A stretch of DNA of 64,000 nt from VRUE01 sp963837695 (GCA_963837695.1 CAWINZ010000005.1:1178001-1242000), one strand, 5' to 3'. Counted from the stretch's first letter, positions 7,866 through 16,779 are shown. Made by a program: numbers and translations. Notes: generated from the sequence alone by a model not told the origin.

Positions 7866-7892
7866 CACCCCTATAAAGTCGACAGCGGTGAG
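7842..7892 (+). repeat. Palindromic repeat, GACTTT-N20-AARGTC family, copy 2
   Basis: A 51-bp element beginning CGCATCCGACTTTGATGG and ending AAAGTCGACAGCGGTGAG. The 32-bp palindromic core is 7849-7880. It aligns without gaps to the copy at 36686-36736, sharing both flanks (CGCAT at the left, CAGCGGTGAG at the right). It contains the start codon of the AbiEi-DUF559 gene (7863-7865, minus strand), so it also forms that gene's 5' untranslated and promoter region. Confidence 0.78.
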
Positions 7893-7961
7893 GAATTCGC
7901 CCCCTACGCCCGACTTTTCGAACGGAGGAACCCTGATCGCCAAGATACGAGTGAGCGGACG

Positions 7962-8600
7962 ATGTCGAAGCTGAGGTTTGAAATCTCGATCTCGCTCGAC
8001 GGCTACGTCGCCGGGCCGAACCAGAGCGAGGAGAACCCGCTCGGCGAAGGCGGCGAGCAGTTGCACGAGTGGATCTTTCCCCTTGCCGCCTGGCGCGAGC
8101 CGCATGGCCGCGAGGGGGGAAAGACGAACGCCAGCACGCCGTTGGTCGAGGAATCGCAGAGCGGCGTCGGCGCGGTGATCATGGGTCGCAACATGTTCGG
8201 GGGCGGCCCGGGCCCGTGGGGCGAGGATCCCTGGCAGGGCTGGTGGGGCGAGGAGCCACCCTTCCGCACGCCGGTCTTCGTCCTCACCCACCACGAGCGC
8301 GAGCCGCTGGCCCTGGGTGAGACCACCTTCCACTTCGTCACCGACGGGATCGAGTCGGCACTGGATCAGGCGAAGGATGCGGCCGGGGAGCTGGACGTCC
8401 ACCTCGCCGGCGGCGCCGAGGTCGCTCAGCAGTACCTGTCGGCGGGCCTGATCAACCAGATGCAGCTCAACGTGGTGCCGGTCCTGCTCGGCGGCGGGGA
8501 GCGGCTCTTCGAGGACGGCACCGGGGAGGGTCGCGAGCTGGAGCAGATCCTCGTCGTCAGCACCCCCGACGTCACCCACCTGCGCTACCGCCTCGCCTAG
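7962..8600 (+). CDS. Dihydrofolate reductase-like (RibD C-terminal domain) protein
   Basis: A 212-residue protein that opens with MSKLRFEISISLDGYVAGPN, the typical strand and SLDGYxAGP motif of the RibD_C/DHFR-like fold. Further motifs are GAVIMGRNMFGGGPGPWG, TPVFVLTHHERE, DVHLAGGAEVAQQYL and LNVVPVLLGGGERLFED. These match the actinobacterial 'dihydrofolate reductase family', NADPH-binding reductases whose substrates are mostly unknown. It is not the folate-pathway FolA. It is followed by 72 bases containing a palindrome before the monooxygenase gene, so it is probably transcribed separately. Confidence 0.88.
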   Translation: MSKLRFEISISLDGYVAGPNQSEENPLGEGGEQLHEWIFPLAAWREPHGREGGKTNASTPLVEESQSGVGAVIMGRNMFGGGPGPWGEDPWQGWWGEEPPFRTPVFVLTHHEREPLALGETTFHFVTDGIESALDQAKDAAGELDVHLAGGAEVAQQYLSAGLINQMQLNVVPVLLGGGERLFEDGTGEGRELEQILVVSTPDVTHLRYRLA

Positions 8601-8636
8601 CCGCGCGCCCCTGTCCATCGCCATGCGGCTCGTCAC

Positions 8637-8654
8637 ACTGGCTGACCAGCCAGT
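8637..8654. promoter_or_regulatory. Palindromic operator-like site before the monooxygenase
   Basis: ACTGGCT-GACC-AGCCAGT is a perfect 7-bp inverted repeat with a 4-base centre, ending 18 bases before the GTG start of the Baeyer-Villiger-type monooxygenase. Size and symmetry fit a TetR-type repressor site, and such monooxygenases are often TetR-controlled. No TetR gene is adjacent; the nearest lie at 57-60 kb. Confidence 0.5.
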
Positions 8655-8672
8655 CTGCGAGAATCGCCGCCT

Positions 8673-10172
8673 GTGGCCGAGGGGTTGCCCGAACATCTCG
8701 ATGTGCTGATCGTCGGTGCCGGCCTCTCCGGCGTCGGCGCCGCCTGGCACCTGCAGGACCGCTCGCCCGCCAAGAGCTACGCGATCCTCGAGGCCCGCGG
8801 CGATCTCGGCGGCACCTGGGACCTCTTCCGCTATCCGGGCATCCGCTCCGACTCCGACATGCACACGCTCGGCTACCGCTTCAAGCCGTGGACGGCGCCG
8901 AAGTCGATCACCGACGGCGACTCGATCCTCGAGTACGTGCGGCGGACGGCGCGGGAGAGTGGGATCGACCGGCGGATCCACTTCCACCACCGCGTGCTGA
9001 GCGCCGCCTGGTCGAGCGAGGAGAGCCGCTGGACGGTCGAGGCCGAACGCACCGACACGGGAGAGACCGTACGGCTGACCTGTGGCTTCCTCTGGACCTG
9101 CAGCGGCTACTACCGCTACGACGAGGGGTACACGCCCGAGTTCGAGGGGGTCGACCGGTTCGCCGGCCCGGTGGTCCACCCGCAGCACTGGCCCGCGGAC
9201 CTCGACTACAGCGGCAAGAAGGTCGTCGTGATCGGCAGCGGCGCCACCGCGGTGACCCTGGTGCCGGCGATGGCGAAGCAGGCTGAGCACGTGACGATGC
9301 TGCAGCGCTCGCCGACCTACATCGCCTCGATGCCGGCCGAAGACCCGATCGCCGCCAGGTTGCGCCGTCGCCTGCCCGAGCGCGCCGCCTACGCCGTGGT
9401 GCGCTGGAAGAACGTATTGATCCAGGCGGCCTTCTACCAGCTCAGCCGCCGCCGGCCCGAGCTGATCAAGCGCTTGATCCGCAAAGGCGTCGTGCGCTCG
9501 TTGCCGCCCGGCTATGAGGTCGACAAGCACTTCAAGCCCCGCTACAACCCCTGGGACCAGCGCATGTGCCTTGTCCCCGACGGCGACCTCTTCAGGTCGA
9601 TCTCCAAGGGCGAGGCCTCGGTCGTCACCGAGCGGATCGCGACCTTCACCGAGCGCGGGATCGAGCTCTCCTCCGGCGAGGAGCTGGAGGCTGACGTGAT
9701 CGTCACCGCGACCGGCCTCAACCTGCTCTTCCTCGGTGGGATCGAGCTGAGCGTCGACGGCGAGCAGGTCGACGTGCCGAGCAAGATGACCTACAAGGGA
9801 ATGATGCTGAGCGGCGTGCCGAACATGGCCTTCACCGTCGGCTACACCAACGCTTCCTGGACCCTCAAGGCGGACCTCACCTCCGAGTATGTCTGCCGCC
9901 TGCTCAACCACATGGATGCGCACGGCTACAAGCGCTGCGCGGCCGAGGTCGACCCGTCGGTGAGCGAGCAGCCGTTGCTCGACTTCACCTCCGGCTACGT
10001 CCAGCGCTCGCTCGACCACTTCCCCAAACAGGGGTCGAAGGAACCCTGGAAGCTGCGCCAGAACTACGTCTTCGACATCCGCACGATCCGGCGCGGCTCG
10101 ATCGACGACGGCGCGATGCGGTTCTCCAGCGGCGCCGCCGAGGCGCGGCCGGTCGATCCAGTCGCCGTCTGA
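8673..10172 (+). CDS. FAD-dependent Baeyer-Villiger-type monooxygenase
   Basis: A 499-residue flavoprotein starting with GTG (MAEGLPEHLDVLIVGAG). The FAD-binding GAGLSGVGAAWHL lies at residues 15-27, and DLGGTWDLFRYPGIRSDSDM is the usual flavin-proximal stretch. A second Rossmann motif for NADPH is VVVIGSGATAVTL. The fingerprint F-x-G-x-x-x-H-x-x-x-W-P is seen as FAGPVVHPQHWP, which marks Baeyer-Villiger monooxygenases. The enzyme should insert one oxygen atom into ketones or oxidise soft nucleophiles; the substrate is unknown. It is probably co-transcribed with the flavodoxin-like gene 28 bases downstream. Confidence 0.92.
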   Translation: MAEGLPEHLDVLIVGAGLSGVGAAWHLQDRSPAKSYAILEARGDLGGTWDLFRYPGIRSDSDMHTLGYRFKPWTAPKSITDGDSILEYVRRTARESGIDRRIHFHHRVLSAAWSSEESRWTVEAERTDTGETVRLTCGFLWTCSGYYRYDEGYTPEFEGVDRFAGPVVHPQHWPADLDYSGKKVVVIGSGATAVTLVPAMAKQAEHVTMLQRSPTYIASMPAEDPIAARLRRRLPERAAYAVVRWKNVLIQAAFYQLSRRRPELIKRLIRKGVVRSLPPGYEVDKHFKPRYNPWDQRMCLVPDGDLFRSISKGEASVVTERIATFTERGIELSSGEELEADVIVTATGLNLLFLGGIELSVDGEQVDVPSKMTYKGMMLSGVPNMAFTVGYTNASWTLKADLTSEYVCRLLNHMDAHGYKRCAAEVDPSVSEQPLLDFTSGYVQRSLDHFPKQGSKEPWKLRQNYVFDIRTIRRGSIDDGAMRFSSGAAEARPVDPVAV

Positions 10173-10200
10173 GCGCGTTCGGCGTGGATACAGTGGCGGA

Positions 10201-10944
10201 ATGCTGACCGAAAAGCAGGCCGAGCTCTGCGAGAGCAGCGAGACCGACTACTCGGACCTCAAGGCCCTCTTCATCAACTGCACGCTGAAGCGCAGCCCCG
10301 AGGTGTCGAATACGCAGGGGCTGATGGACATCTCGATGGAGATCATGCGCCGCAACGGCGTCGAGGTCGAGGGGATACGCGCGGTCGACCACGAGATCGC
10401 CACCGGCGTCTGGCCCGACATGACCGAGCACGGTTGGGACGTCGACGAGTGGCCGGCGATCTTCGAGAAGGTGATGGCGGCCGACATTCTCGTCCTCGGC
10501 ATGTCGATCTGGCTGGGCGAGAAGTCGTCGGTGGCGACCCAGATCGTCGAGCGCCTCTACGGCAACTCGCACCTGCTCAACGACGCCGGTCAGTACGCCT
10601 ACTACGGCCGCGTCGGCGGCTGCCTGGTGACCGGCAACGAGGACGGGGTCAAGCACTGCGCGATGAACGTCCTCTACTCGCTGCAGCACCTCGGCTACAC
10701 GATCCCGCCGCAGGCCGACGCCGGCTGGATCGGCGAGGCCGGACCGGGACCGTCCTATCTCGACGAGGGCTCAGGCGGGCCGGAGAACGACTTCACCAAC
10801 CGCAACACCACCTTCGCCGCCTGGAACATGCTGCACCTGGCGCGGATCCTCAAGGACGCCGGCGGCATCCCCGCCCACGGCAACCAGCGCACCGCCTGGG
10901 ACGCCGGCTGCCGCACCGACTTCCCCAATCCCGATTACCGCTGA
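10201..10944 (+). CDS. Flavodoxin-like / NADPH-dependent FMN reductase family protein
   Basis: A 247-residue protein starting MLTEKQAELCESSETDYS. The strand KALFINCTLKRSPEVSNTQG matches the phosphate-binding loop region of the flavodoxin_2/FMN_red fold. ADILVLGMSIWLGEKSS and VGGCLVTGNEDGVKH are the following FMN-contact loops, and the C-terminal NTTFAAWNMLHLARIL is also typical. It probably binds FMN and carries out NAD(P)H-dependent reduction. It lies directly behind the monooxygenase gene, where it might supply electrons, although BVMOs do not need a partner. A strong hairpin follows its stop. Confidence 0.85.
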   Translation: MLTEKQAELCESSETDYSDLKALFINCTLKRSPEVSNTQGLMDISMEIMRRNGVEVEGIRAVDHEIATGVWPDMTEHGWDVDEWPAIFEKVMAADILVLGMSIWLGEKSSVATQIVERLYGNSHLLNDAGQYAYYGRVGGCLVTGNEDGVKHCAMNVLYSLQHLGYTIPPQADAGWIGEAGPGPSYLDEGSGGPENDFTNRNTTFAAWNMLHLARILKDAGGIPAHGNQRTAWDAGCRTDFPNPDYR

Positions 10945-10948
10945 ACAC

Positions 10949-10994
10949 CGCTGCGGACTTTCTACGTCCGGTGGCACGTAAAAGGTCCGCAGCG
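10949..10994. terminator. Bidirectional hairpin; copy 3 of GACTTT-N20-AARGTC family
   Basis: CGCTGCGGACTTTCTACGT and ACGTAAAAGGTCCGCAGCG form a 19-bp inverted repeat with few mismatches, placed between the convergent flavodoxin-like and exonuclease genes. Its centre, 10956-10987, is GACTTT, 20 bases, AAGGTC, the same 32-bp spacing as the palindromes at 6891, 7842 and 36686. The flanks differ from those copies: GCTGCG is here extended into the stem. A terminator role fits the convergent position. Confidence 0.7.
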
Positions 10995-10995
10995 C

Positions 10996-11871
10996 TCAGC
11001 TGGCGCTTGCCTCGAGCCGCTCGGCGAGGCGGTTCATGCCGTGTTCGCGGGCGGCTGCTGCGGCGCCGGTCCAGTCGGTGTCGCGGTCCGGGGGCGGGTC
11101 GACTCCGGCGTCGCGCAGGGTGGCGATGTCCTTGAAGGCGAGCAGGTCGTCGCGGGCGTCGAGCAGGGCGGCGCGCAGTTTGGGGCGCGGCACGCGAATC
11201 GCGTTGTCGAGGATCGCCTCCAGCGAGCCGTGCTCGCGCAGCAGGTCGGCGGCCGTCTTCGGTCCCACGCCCTTGGCGCCGGGCAGGCCGTCTGACGGAT
11301 CGCCGCGCAGGGCGATGAAGTCGGGTACCAGCTCGGGGCCGATGCCGTAGCGCTCGCGCACCTCCGCCGGCCCCACCTCTTCGGCCCCTTTGCCGCCGCC
11401 GGTCTTGACGTAGAGAACCGTCACCCGCTCAGCTGCGCACTGGTACATGTCGCGGTCGCCGGTAAGCAGCAACGCGCGCCCACCCGCCTCGGCCTCACGC
11501 TCGGCGTAGGTGCCAAGCAGGTCGTCCGCCTCGAGCGAGTCGCTGGTCGCCACCGTCCAGCCAAAGGCCTCGAAGAACCCCCGCGCGGCGGTGAACTGCG
11601 GCGAGAGATCATCTGGCATAGCCGCCTCCCGCTCCGCATGGTAGGCCGGATAAAGCTCGGTCCGGTAAGACGCCGCATCGGGCCCAAAGCAAAGAACAAC
11701 CGCCCGCGGGGAGTGAACTTCAATCTCCCGCAACACAAGGTTGGCCGTCCCCAGCAGCGCATTCACTGGCTTCCCATCCGAGCCCTTGATCGAGTCCGGC
11801 AGTGCGTAGAAAGCCCGAAACAACATCGAGGGCGTGTCGACGACAAGCAGGGGCCTGGACGTAATGCTCAC
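10996..11871 (-). CDS. 5'-3' exonuclease (flap endonuclease family)
   Basis: A 291-residue stand-alone protein matching the N-terminal nuclease domain of DNA polymerase I. Metal-binding acidic residues are visible in LLVVDTPSMLFRAFYALP, SDSLEADDLLGTYAER and LLLTGDRDMYQC. The helix-hairpin-helix is DGLPGAKGVGPKTAADLL at about residues 198-215. It would remove RNA primers and cut 5' flaps. Its start at 11871 faces the DUF3556 gene across only 124 bases, almost all of which is a hairpin repeat. No polymerase gene is adjacent; Pol I is probably elsewhere. Confidence 0.92.
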   Translation of the reverse strand: MSITSRPLLVVDTPSMLFRAFYALPDSIKGSDGKPVNALLGTANLVLREIEVHSPRAVVLCFGPDAASYRTELYPAYHAEREAAMPDDLSPQFTAARGFFEAFGWTVATSDSLEADDLLGTYAEREAEAGGRALLLTGDRDMYQCAAERVTVLYVKTGGGKGAEEVGPAEVRERYGIGPELVPDFIALRGDPSDGLPGAKGVGPKTAADLLREHGSLEAILDNAIRVPRPKLRAALLDARDDLLAFKDIATLRDAGVDPPPDRDTDWTGAAAAAREHGMNRLAERLEASAS

Positions 11872-11876
11872 CGAGA

Positions 11877-11989
11877 GAGCCTATCCGGGCAGGGCTGAAA
11901 CGTCTTGTACTTTTTGGGTGTGGCGACCCGCGGAGGACCGCGAGCACGTCACCCAAAAAGTTAAGTGAAAGCCCTGCCCGGATAGGCTC
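11877..11989 (+). repeat. 113-bp hairpin element (covarying-arm family), copy 1
   Basis: The outer arms GAGCCTATCCGGGCAGGGCT pair perfectly over 20 bp. Next inward come an unequal section (GAAACGTCTTGT on the left, GTTAAGTGAA on the right) and a second perfect 12-bp stem ACTTTTTGGGTG. The tip of about 30 bases is variable. Unlike the other three copies, this one fills a divergent intergenic region, leaving 5 and 6 bases to the two start codons. The core CTTGTACTTTTT lies on the plus strand here. Confidence 0.85.
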
Positions 11990-11995
11990 CCAACC

Positions 11996-13714
11996 ATGGG
12001 CTTCATCAACCCCACTCCACCGCCATTCGAGTACGCGGAGTGGAAACAGCGCCCGCACCTGGAGCGGATCAAAGTCCTGGCCCAAGACTGGGCGATCAAC
12101 GGCTTCGGCACGCCGACCTTCGTCTACCTGCTCTACATCCTCAAGCTGATCGTCTACGCGGCCGGCGGCCTGCTGCTGATCTCGGCGACGACGGCGGGGC
12201 TGGGCGGGCTCGGCAATCTTGGCGACTGGTGGACCGAACCGATCGTCTTCCAGAAGGCGGTTATCTGGACGATGCTGTGGGAGGTGGTCGGCCTCGGCGC
12301 CGGCTCGCTGCCGCTGACCCTGCGCTTCTCGCCGATGATCGGCGGCGTCCTCTACTGGCTGCGTCCCGGCACGACGCGATTGCCTCCGTGGCCCGAGCGG
12401 GTGCCGCTGACCCGCGGCACGCGGCGCACCCTCTTCGACGTCGCCGTCTACGCGGGGCTGATCGCCGCCGCGCTCAACCTGCTGCTCTCCGACGGGATCG
12501 ACGCAGCCGCCGGGTCCGCCGGTCGCCTCGATCCGGTCGCGGTCGGCGTGCTGCTCGCCCTGCTGGCCCTGCTCGGGTTGCGCGACAAGGTGCCGTTCCT
12601 CGCCGCCCGCGCCGAGATCTACGGCAACCTCGCGATCATCTTCCTCTTCCCGCTGACCAACATGATCGTCGCCGCCCAGCTCGTCTTTGTCTGCATCTGG
12701 TGGGGGGCGGCCTCCTCGAAGCTCAACCGTCACTTCCCCTTTGTCGTCACGGTGATGATCAGCAACACGCCCTGGAACCGTTGGCGGGCGGCGAAGAAAC
12801 GCCTCTACCGCGACCACCCGGAGGATCTACGCCCCTCGTCGATGGGCGCGCTGGCCGCCCACCTGGGCACCGCGATGGAGTTCACCCTGCCGCTGATCCT
12901 GCTCGTCTCCCAGGGCGGCGTCATCGGCACGATCGCCGTCGCCGGGATGGTGATCTTTCACCTCCACATCCTCTCCACCTTCCCTCTGGCGGTGCCACTG
13001 GAGTGGAACATCTTCATGGTCTTCGGCCTGCTCTTCCTCTTCGGCCACTACGGCGCGACCTCCTGGTCGACCCTCGACGATCCGCTGCTCCTGGCGATCC
13101 TCGCCGTCACCTGCGTCGGCCTCCCGGTGCTCGGCAACTTCCGCCCCGACCTCGTCTCCTTCCTGCCCTCGATGCGCTACTACGCCGGCAACTGGGCGAC
13201 CAGCCAGTGGCTCTTCCGCAAGCGGGGCGAGGCCGAGGCGAAGCTCGACCGCGACCTGGTCAAGCCGGCGCCGATCGTGACCGAGCAGCTGGCCAGGTTC
13301 TATGACCCCGAGCTGATCGACGTGCTGGTCTACAAAGGCCTCGCCTTCCGCTCGATGCACTCGCACGGCCGCGCCCTCAATGGCCTCGTGCAGCGCGCCG
13401 TCGACGACGTCGAGGACTACACCGTGCGCGAGGGCGAGCTGGTCGCCGGGGTGGTCCTCGGCTACAACTTCGGCGACGGCCACTTCCACGACCAGCGGCT
13501 GCTCGCGGCGATCCAGGAGCACTGCCGCTTCGAGCCGGGCGAGGTGCGGGTGGTCGTGCTCGAGTCCCAGCCCGCCAACGTCGGGCGCCAGCGCTACCGG
13601 ATCTTCGATGCCGCGACCGGCTTGGTCGAGCAGGGCTCGGTCAACGTCGCCGACATGGTCGAGCGCCAGCCCTGGCTCGACGAGCGCCCGTTCCCGGTCG
13701 AGACTGCGGTATGA
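11996..13714 (+). CDS. DUF3556 transmembrane protein
   Basis: A 572-residue protein beginning MGFINPTPPPFEYAEWKQRP, a start typical of DUF3556. About ten membrane segments occupy residues 40-405. The conserved SSKLNRHFPFVVTVMISNTP and IFHLHILSTFPLAVPLEWN lie between and within them. A soluble C-terminal domain of about 150 residues follows. The family is found in mycobacteria and other actinobacteria and has no assigned reaction. Its stop overlaps the next gene by 4 bp, so it works with, or is regulated together with, the desaturase-like oxidoreductase; a lipid or carotenoid substrate is possible but unproven. Confidence 0.88.
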   Translation: MGFINPTPPPFEYAEWKQRPHLERIKVLAQDWAINGFGTPTFVYLLYILKLIVYAAGGLLLISATTAGLGGLGNLGDWWTEPIVFQKAVIWTMLWEVVGLGAGSLPLTLRFSPMIGGVLYWLRPGTTRLPPWPERVPLTRGTRRTLFDVAVYAGLIAAALNLLLSDGIDAAAGSAGRLDPVAVGVLLALLALLGLRDKVPFLAARAEIYGNLAIIFLFPLTNMIVAAQLVFVCIWWGAASSKLNRHFPFVVTVMISNTPWNRWRAAKKRLYRDHPEDLRPSSMGALAAHLGTAMEFTLPLILLVSQGGVIGTIAVAGMVIFHLHILSTFPLAVPLEWNIFMVFGLLFLFGHYGATSWSTLDDPLLLAILAVTCVGLPVLGNFRPDLVSFLPSMRYYAGNWATSQWLFRKRGEAEAKLDRDLVKPAPIVTEQLARFYDPELIDVLVYKGLAFRSMHSHGRALNGLVQRAVDDVEDYTVREGELVAGVVLGYNFGDGHFHDQRLLAAIQEHCRFEPGEVRVVVLESQPANVGRQRYRIFDAATGLVEQGSVNVADMVERQPWLDERPFPVETAV

Positions 13715-15120
13715 GCGACGCGATCGTCGTCGGGGCCGGGCCCAACGGGCTCGCCGCCGCGGCCACGCTCGCCGCGAGCGGGGTGGGGGTGACCGTGATC
13801 GAGGCCGCGACGACGATCGGCGGCGGGACGCGGAGCAGCGAGCTGACCCTGCCGGGCCTGCTGCACGACGAGTGCTCGGCCTCGCATCCCTTCGCGCCCG
13901 GCTCGCGGGCGCTGGCCGGGCTCGGCCTCGAGCGGCACGGCCTCGAGTGGGCCTGGTCCGAGATCGAGGTCAGCCACCCCTTCGACGACGGCAGCGCCGC
14001 CGTCATGCACCGCTCGATCGAGGAGACGGCTGCCGGGCTCGGCTCCGCCGGCCCGGCTTGGAGGCGGCTCTTCGGCTCGTCCTCCCGCCACTTCGACGCG
14101 CTCGCCGAAGACATCATGCGGCCGCTCGCGCACCTGCCGCGCCACCCGCTCGCCCTTGCCCGCTTCGGCCCGGCGGCTGCGGCGCCGGTCTCACTGCTCG
14201 CCCGTTCCCTGTCCACCCCGCAGGCGCGGGCCCTCTTCGGTGGCACCGCCGCCCACTCCTTCAGCCCCTTCTCGCGGCCCTTCAGCGCCGCGGCGGGCAT
14301 GGCCCTCACCTGCGCCTGTCACCACAACGGCTGGCCCGTCGCGCGCGGCGGCTCGCAGGCGATCTCCGCCGCGCTCGCGGCCGTGGTGCGCGAGCACGGC
14401 GGCCGGATCGAGACCGGCCGGCCGGTGCGCAGGCTGGATGAGCTCCCCGCTGCCGACGCCGTGCTCCTCGACCTGGCCCCCAGGGCCGTCGTCGAGCTCG
14501 CCGGGGCGCGGCTGCCGAGCCGGGTGGCGCGCGCCTACCGCCGCTACAAGCACGGCCCGGGTGCCTTCAAGGTCGATCTCGCGGTCGAGGGAGGGGTGCC
14601 CTGGACCGACCCGGCTTCGGCTCGGTCCGGAACCGTCCACGTGATCGGCTCCTTCGAGGAGACCGCCGCTAGTGAACGCGAGGTCAACCGCGGCCGGATG
14701 CCCGAGTGTCCCTTCGTCCTGCTCTGCCAGCAGTACCTCGCCGACCCCTCGCGCTCGCGCGGCGACGTCCACCCGGTCTGGGCCTACGCCCACGTTCCGC
14801 ACGGCTACACCGGCGACGCGACCGAGGCGCTGCTCGACCAGGTCGAACGCTTCGCGCCGGGCCTGCGCGAGCGGATCCTCGCCCGCCACATCCGCTCCCC
14901 GGCTGAGTTCGAGTCCTACAACCCCAACTACATCGGCGGCGACATCATCACCGGCGCCAACACGCCGCTGCAGTCGGTGTTCAGGCCCCGCGTCGCGCTC
15001 GACCCCTACGCCACCGGCATCCCCGGCGTCTTCATCTGCTCGGCGGCAACCCCACCCGGCGCCGGCGCCTCGGGGATGAGCGGCTTCAACGCCGCCCGGT
15101 CCGTCCTCCGAAGCCTCTGA
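13711..15120 (+). CDS. FAD-dependent oxidoreductase, phytoene desaturase-like
   Basis: A 469-residue flavoprotein with the N-terminal dinucleotide-binding motif VVGAGPNGLAAAATLAASG at residues 6-24 and GGGTRSSELTLPGLLHDECS after it. The C-terminal FAD-contact stretch is FICSAATPPGAGASGMSGFN. SPFGNYIGGD-type residues are seen as SYNPNYIGGDIITGANTPLQ. This is the pattern of phytoene desaturase/dehydrogenase-related amine-oxidase-fold proteins. It is translationally coupled to the DUF3556 gene (ATGA overlap). The substrate is unknown; no other carotenoid gene is in the window. Confidence 0.88.
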   Translation: MSDAIVVGAGPNGLAAAATLAASGVGVTVIEAATTIGGGTRSSELTLPGLLHDECSASHPFAPGSRALAGLGLERHGLEWAWSEIEVSHPFDDGSAAVMHRSIEETAAGLGSAGPAWRRLFGSSSRHFDALAEDIMRPLAHLPRHPLALARFGPAAAAPVSLLARSLSTPQARALFGGTAAHSFSPFSRPFSAAAGMALTCACHHNGWPVARGGSQAISAALAAVVREHGGRIETGRPVRRLDELPAADAVLLDLAPRAVVELAGARLPSRVARAYRRYKHGPGAFKVDLAVEGGVPWTDPASARSGTVHVIGSFEETAASEREVNRGRMPECPFVLLCQQYLADPSRSRGDVHPVWAYAHVPHGYTGDATEALLDQVERFAPGLRERILARHIRSPAEFESYNPNYIGGDIITGANTPLQSVFRPRVALDPYATGIPGVFICSAATPPGAGASGMSGFNAARSVLRSL

Positions 15121-15158
15121 TCCGGCCGAGGTGGGCGGTCCTCTAGGTTTGAGCGCTC

Positions 15159-15925
<767 letters not shown>

Positions 15926-15929
<4 letters not shown>

Positions 15930-16693
15930 GCGCCGCGCAGATCCGCTTCGCGACCCTCTGGCGGCGCGAGGTCAACCGCTTCATGAAGATCAAGAAACAG
16001 ACGCTCGGCGCGCCGCTGCTGGAAACGTTCCTCTACATCTCGGTCTTCGGCGCCGCGCTCGGCTCGCGGGTCGGCGAACTGCACGGGATCGACTACGTCG
16101 TCTTCGTCATCCCGGGCCTGATCATGATGTCGTTCTCGATCAACGCCTTCGCCAACAACTCGTCCTCGATCCTGCAGCAGAAATTCCAGGGGGCGATCCA
16201 GGACCAGCTCTCCTCGCCGGCCTCGCCGCTGGAGCTGCTGCTCGCCTTCTCGCTCGGTGGCTTCATGCGCGGGCTGATCGTCGCCCTGCTGACCTTCATC
16301 GCCGCCTCGCTGCTGGTCGACCTGCCGGTCGACAACGTCCTCGTCCTGATCCCGTCGCTGTTCCTGGTCGGCTTCTTCTTCTCGCAGCTCGGCGTGCTGA
16401 TCGGCGTCCGCGCCGAACAGTTCGACGACGTCGCCTTCGCCCAGACCTTCGTCCTACAGCCGCTGATCTTCCTCGGCGGCGTCTTCTACTCGGCGACGCT
16501 GCTGCCGCAGCCGTTCCAGACGCTGACCCACTTCAACCCGATCTTCTACATGATCAACCTGGTCCGCTACGGCTTCGTCGGCTACACCGAAGTCAGCATC
16601 GCGCTCTCCCTGCTGGCCCTGACCGCGGCGACCGGCGTCCTCTTCGCGGTGAACCTGCGGCTCTTCTCGAAGGGCTACCGGCTGCGCGCCTGA
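15926..16693 (+). CDS. ABC-2 type transporter permease
   Basis: A 255-residue membrane protein that begins at GTG 15926 (MSAAQIRFATLWRREVNRFM), overlapping the ATPase stop by 4 bp; a longer upstream frame is only the shadow of the ATPase gene. Six membrane segments are apparent, with the ABC2_membrane hallmarks FVIPGLIMMSFSINAFANNS, FLVGFFFSQLGVLIG, PLIFLGGVFYSATLLP and HFNPIFYMINLVRYGFVGY. Together with the preceding ATPase it should export a hydrophobic or polymeric substrate. Specificity is unknown. Confidence 0.92.
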
Positions 16694-16779
16694 CCGGGCC
16701 GTATGCTTCATTGGATGAGTTTGCTGATCCGGTGGGCAGGGCCGGTCCGTGTGCCACACGACGATCGTCGCCACCGGCA

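Larger units (their letters stand above)
6891..7892. mobile_element. Candidate cassette: AbiEi-DUF559 gene bounded by inverted palindromes
   Basis: A single leftward gene (6936-7865) fills the interval between two inverted copies of the GACTTT-N20-AARGTC palindrome. The gene's ATG lies inside the right copy and its stop is five bases from the left copy, so gene and repeats seem to be one unit. Two solitary copies elsewhere (10949-10994 and 36686-36736) carry no gene. This mirrors the REP/RAYT layout, in which a nuclease gene is flanked by the palindromes it mobilises. Mobility is inference; no target-site duplication was identified. Confidence 0.5.

Noticed and set aside
8667..10019. The 1027-codon leftward frame 6936-10019 beyond the AbiEi-DUF559 start
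   Set aside because: Its upstream two thirds lie antisense to the monooxygenase and reductase genes and have the low-complexity composition of a shadow frame. Only the part from MTPSKSD is coding.
11877..11989. CRISPR repeat or insertion-sequence end
   Set aside because: There are no regularly spaced short repeats and no transposase gene; the four copies are dispersed and individually palindromic.
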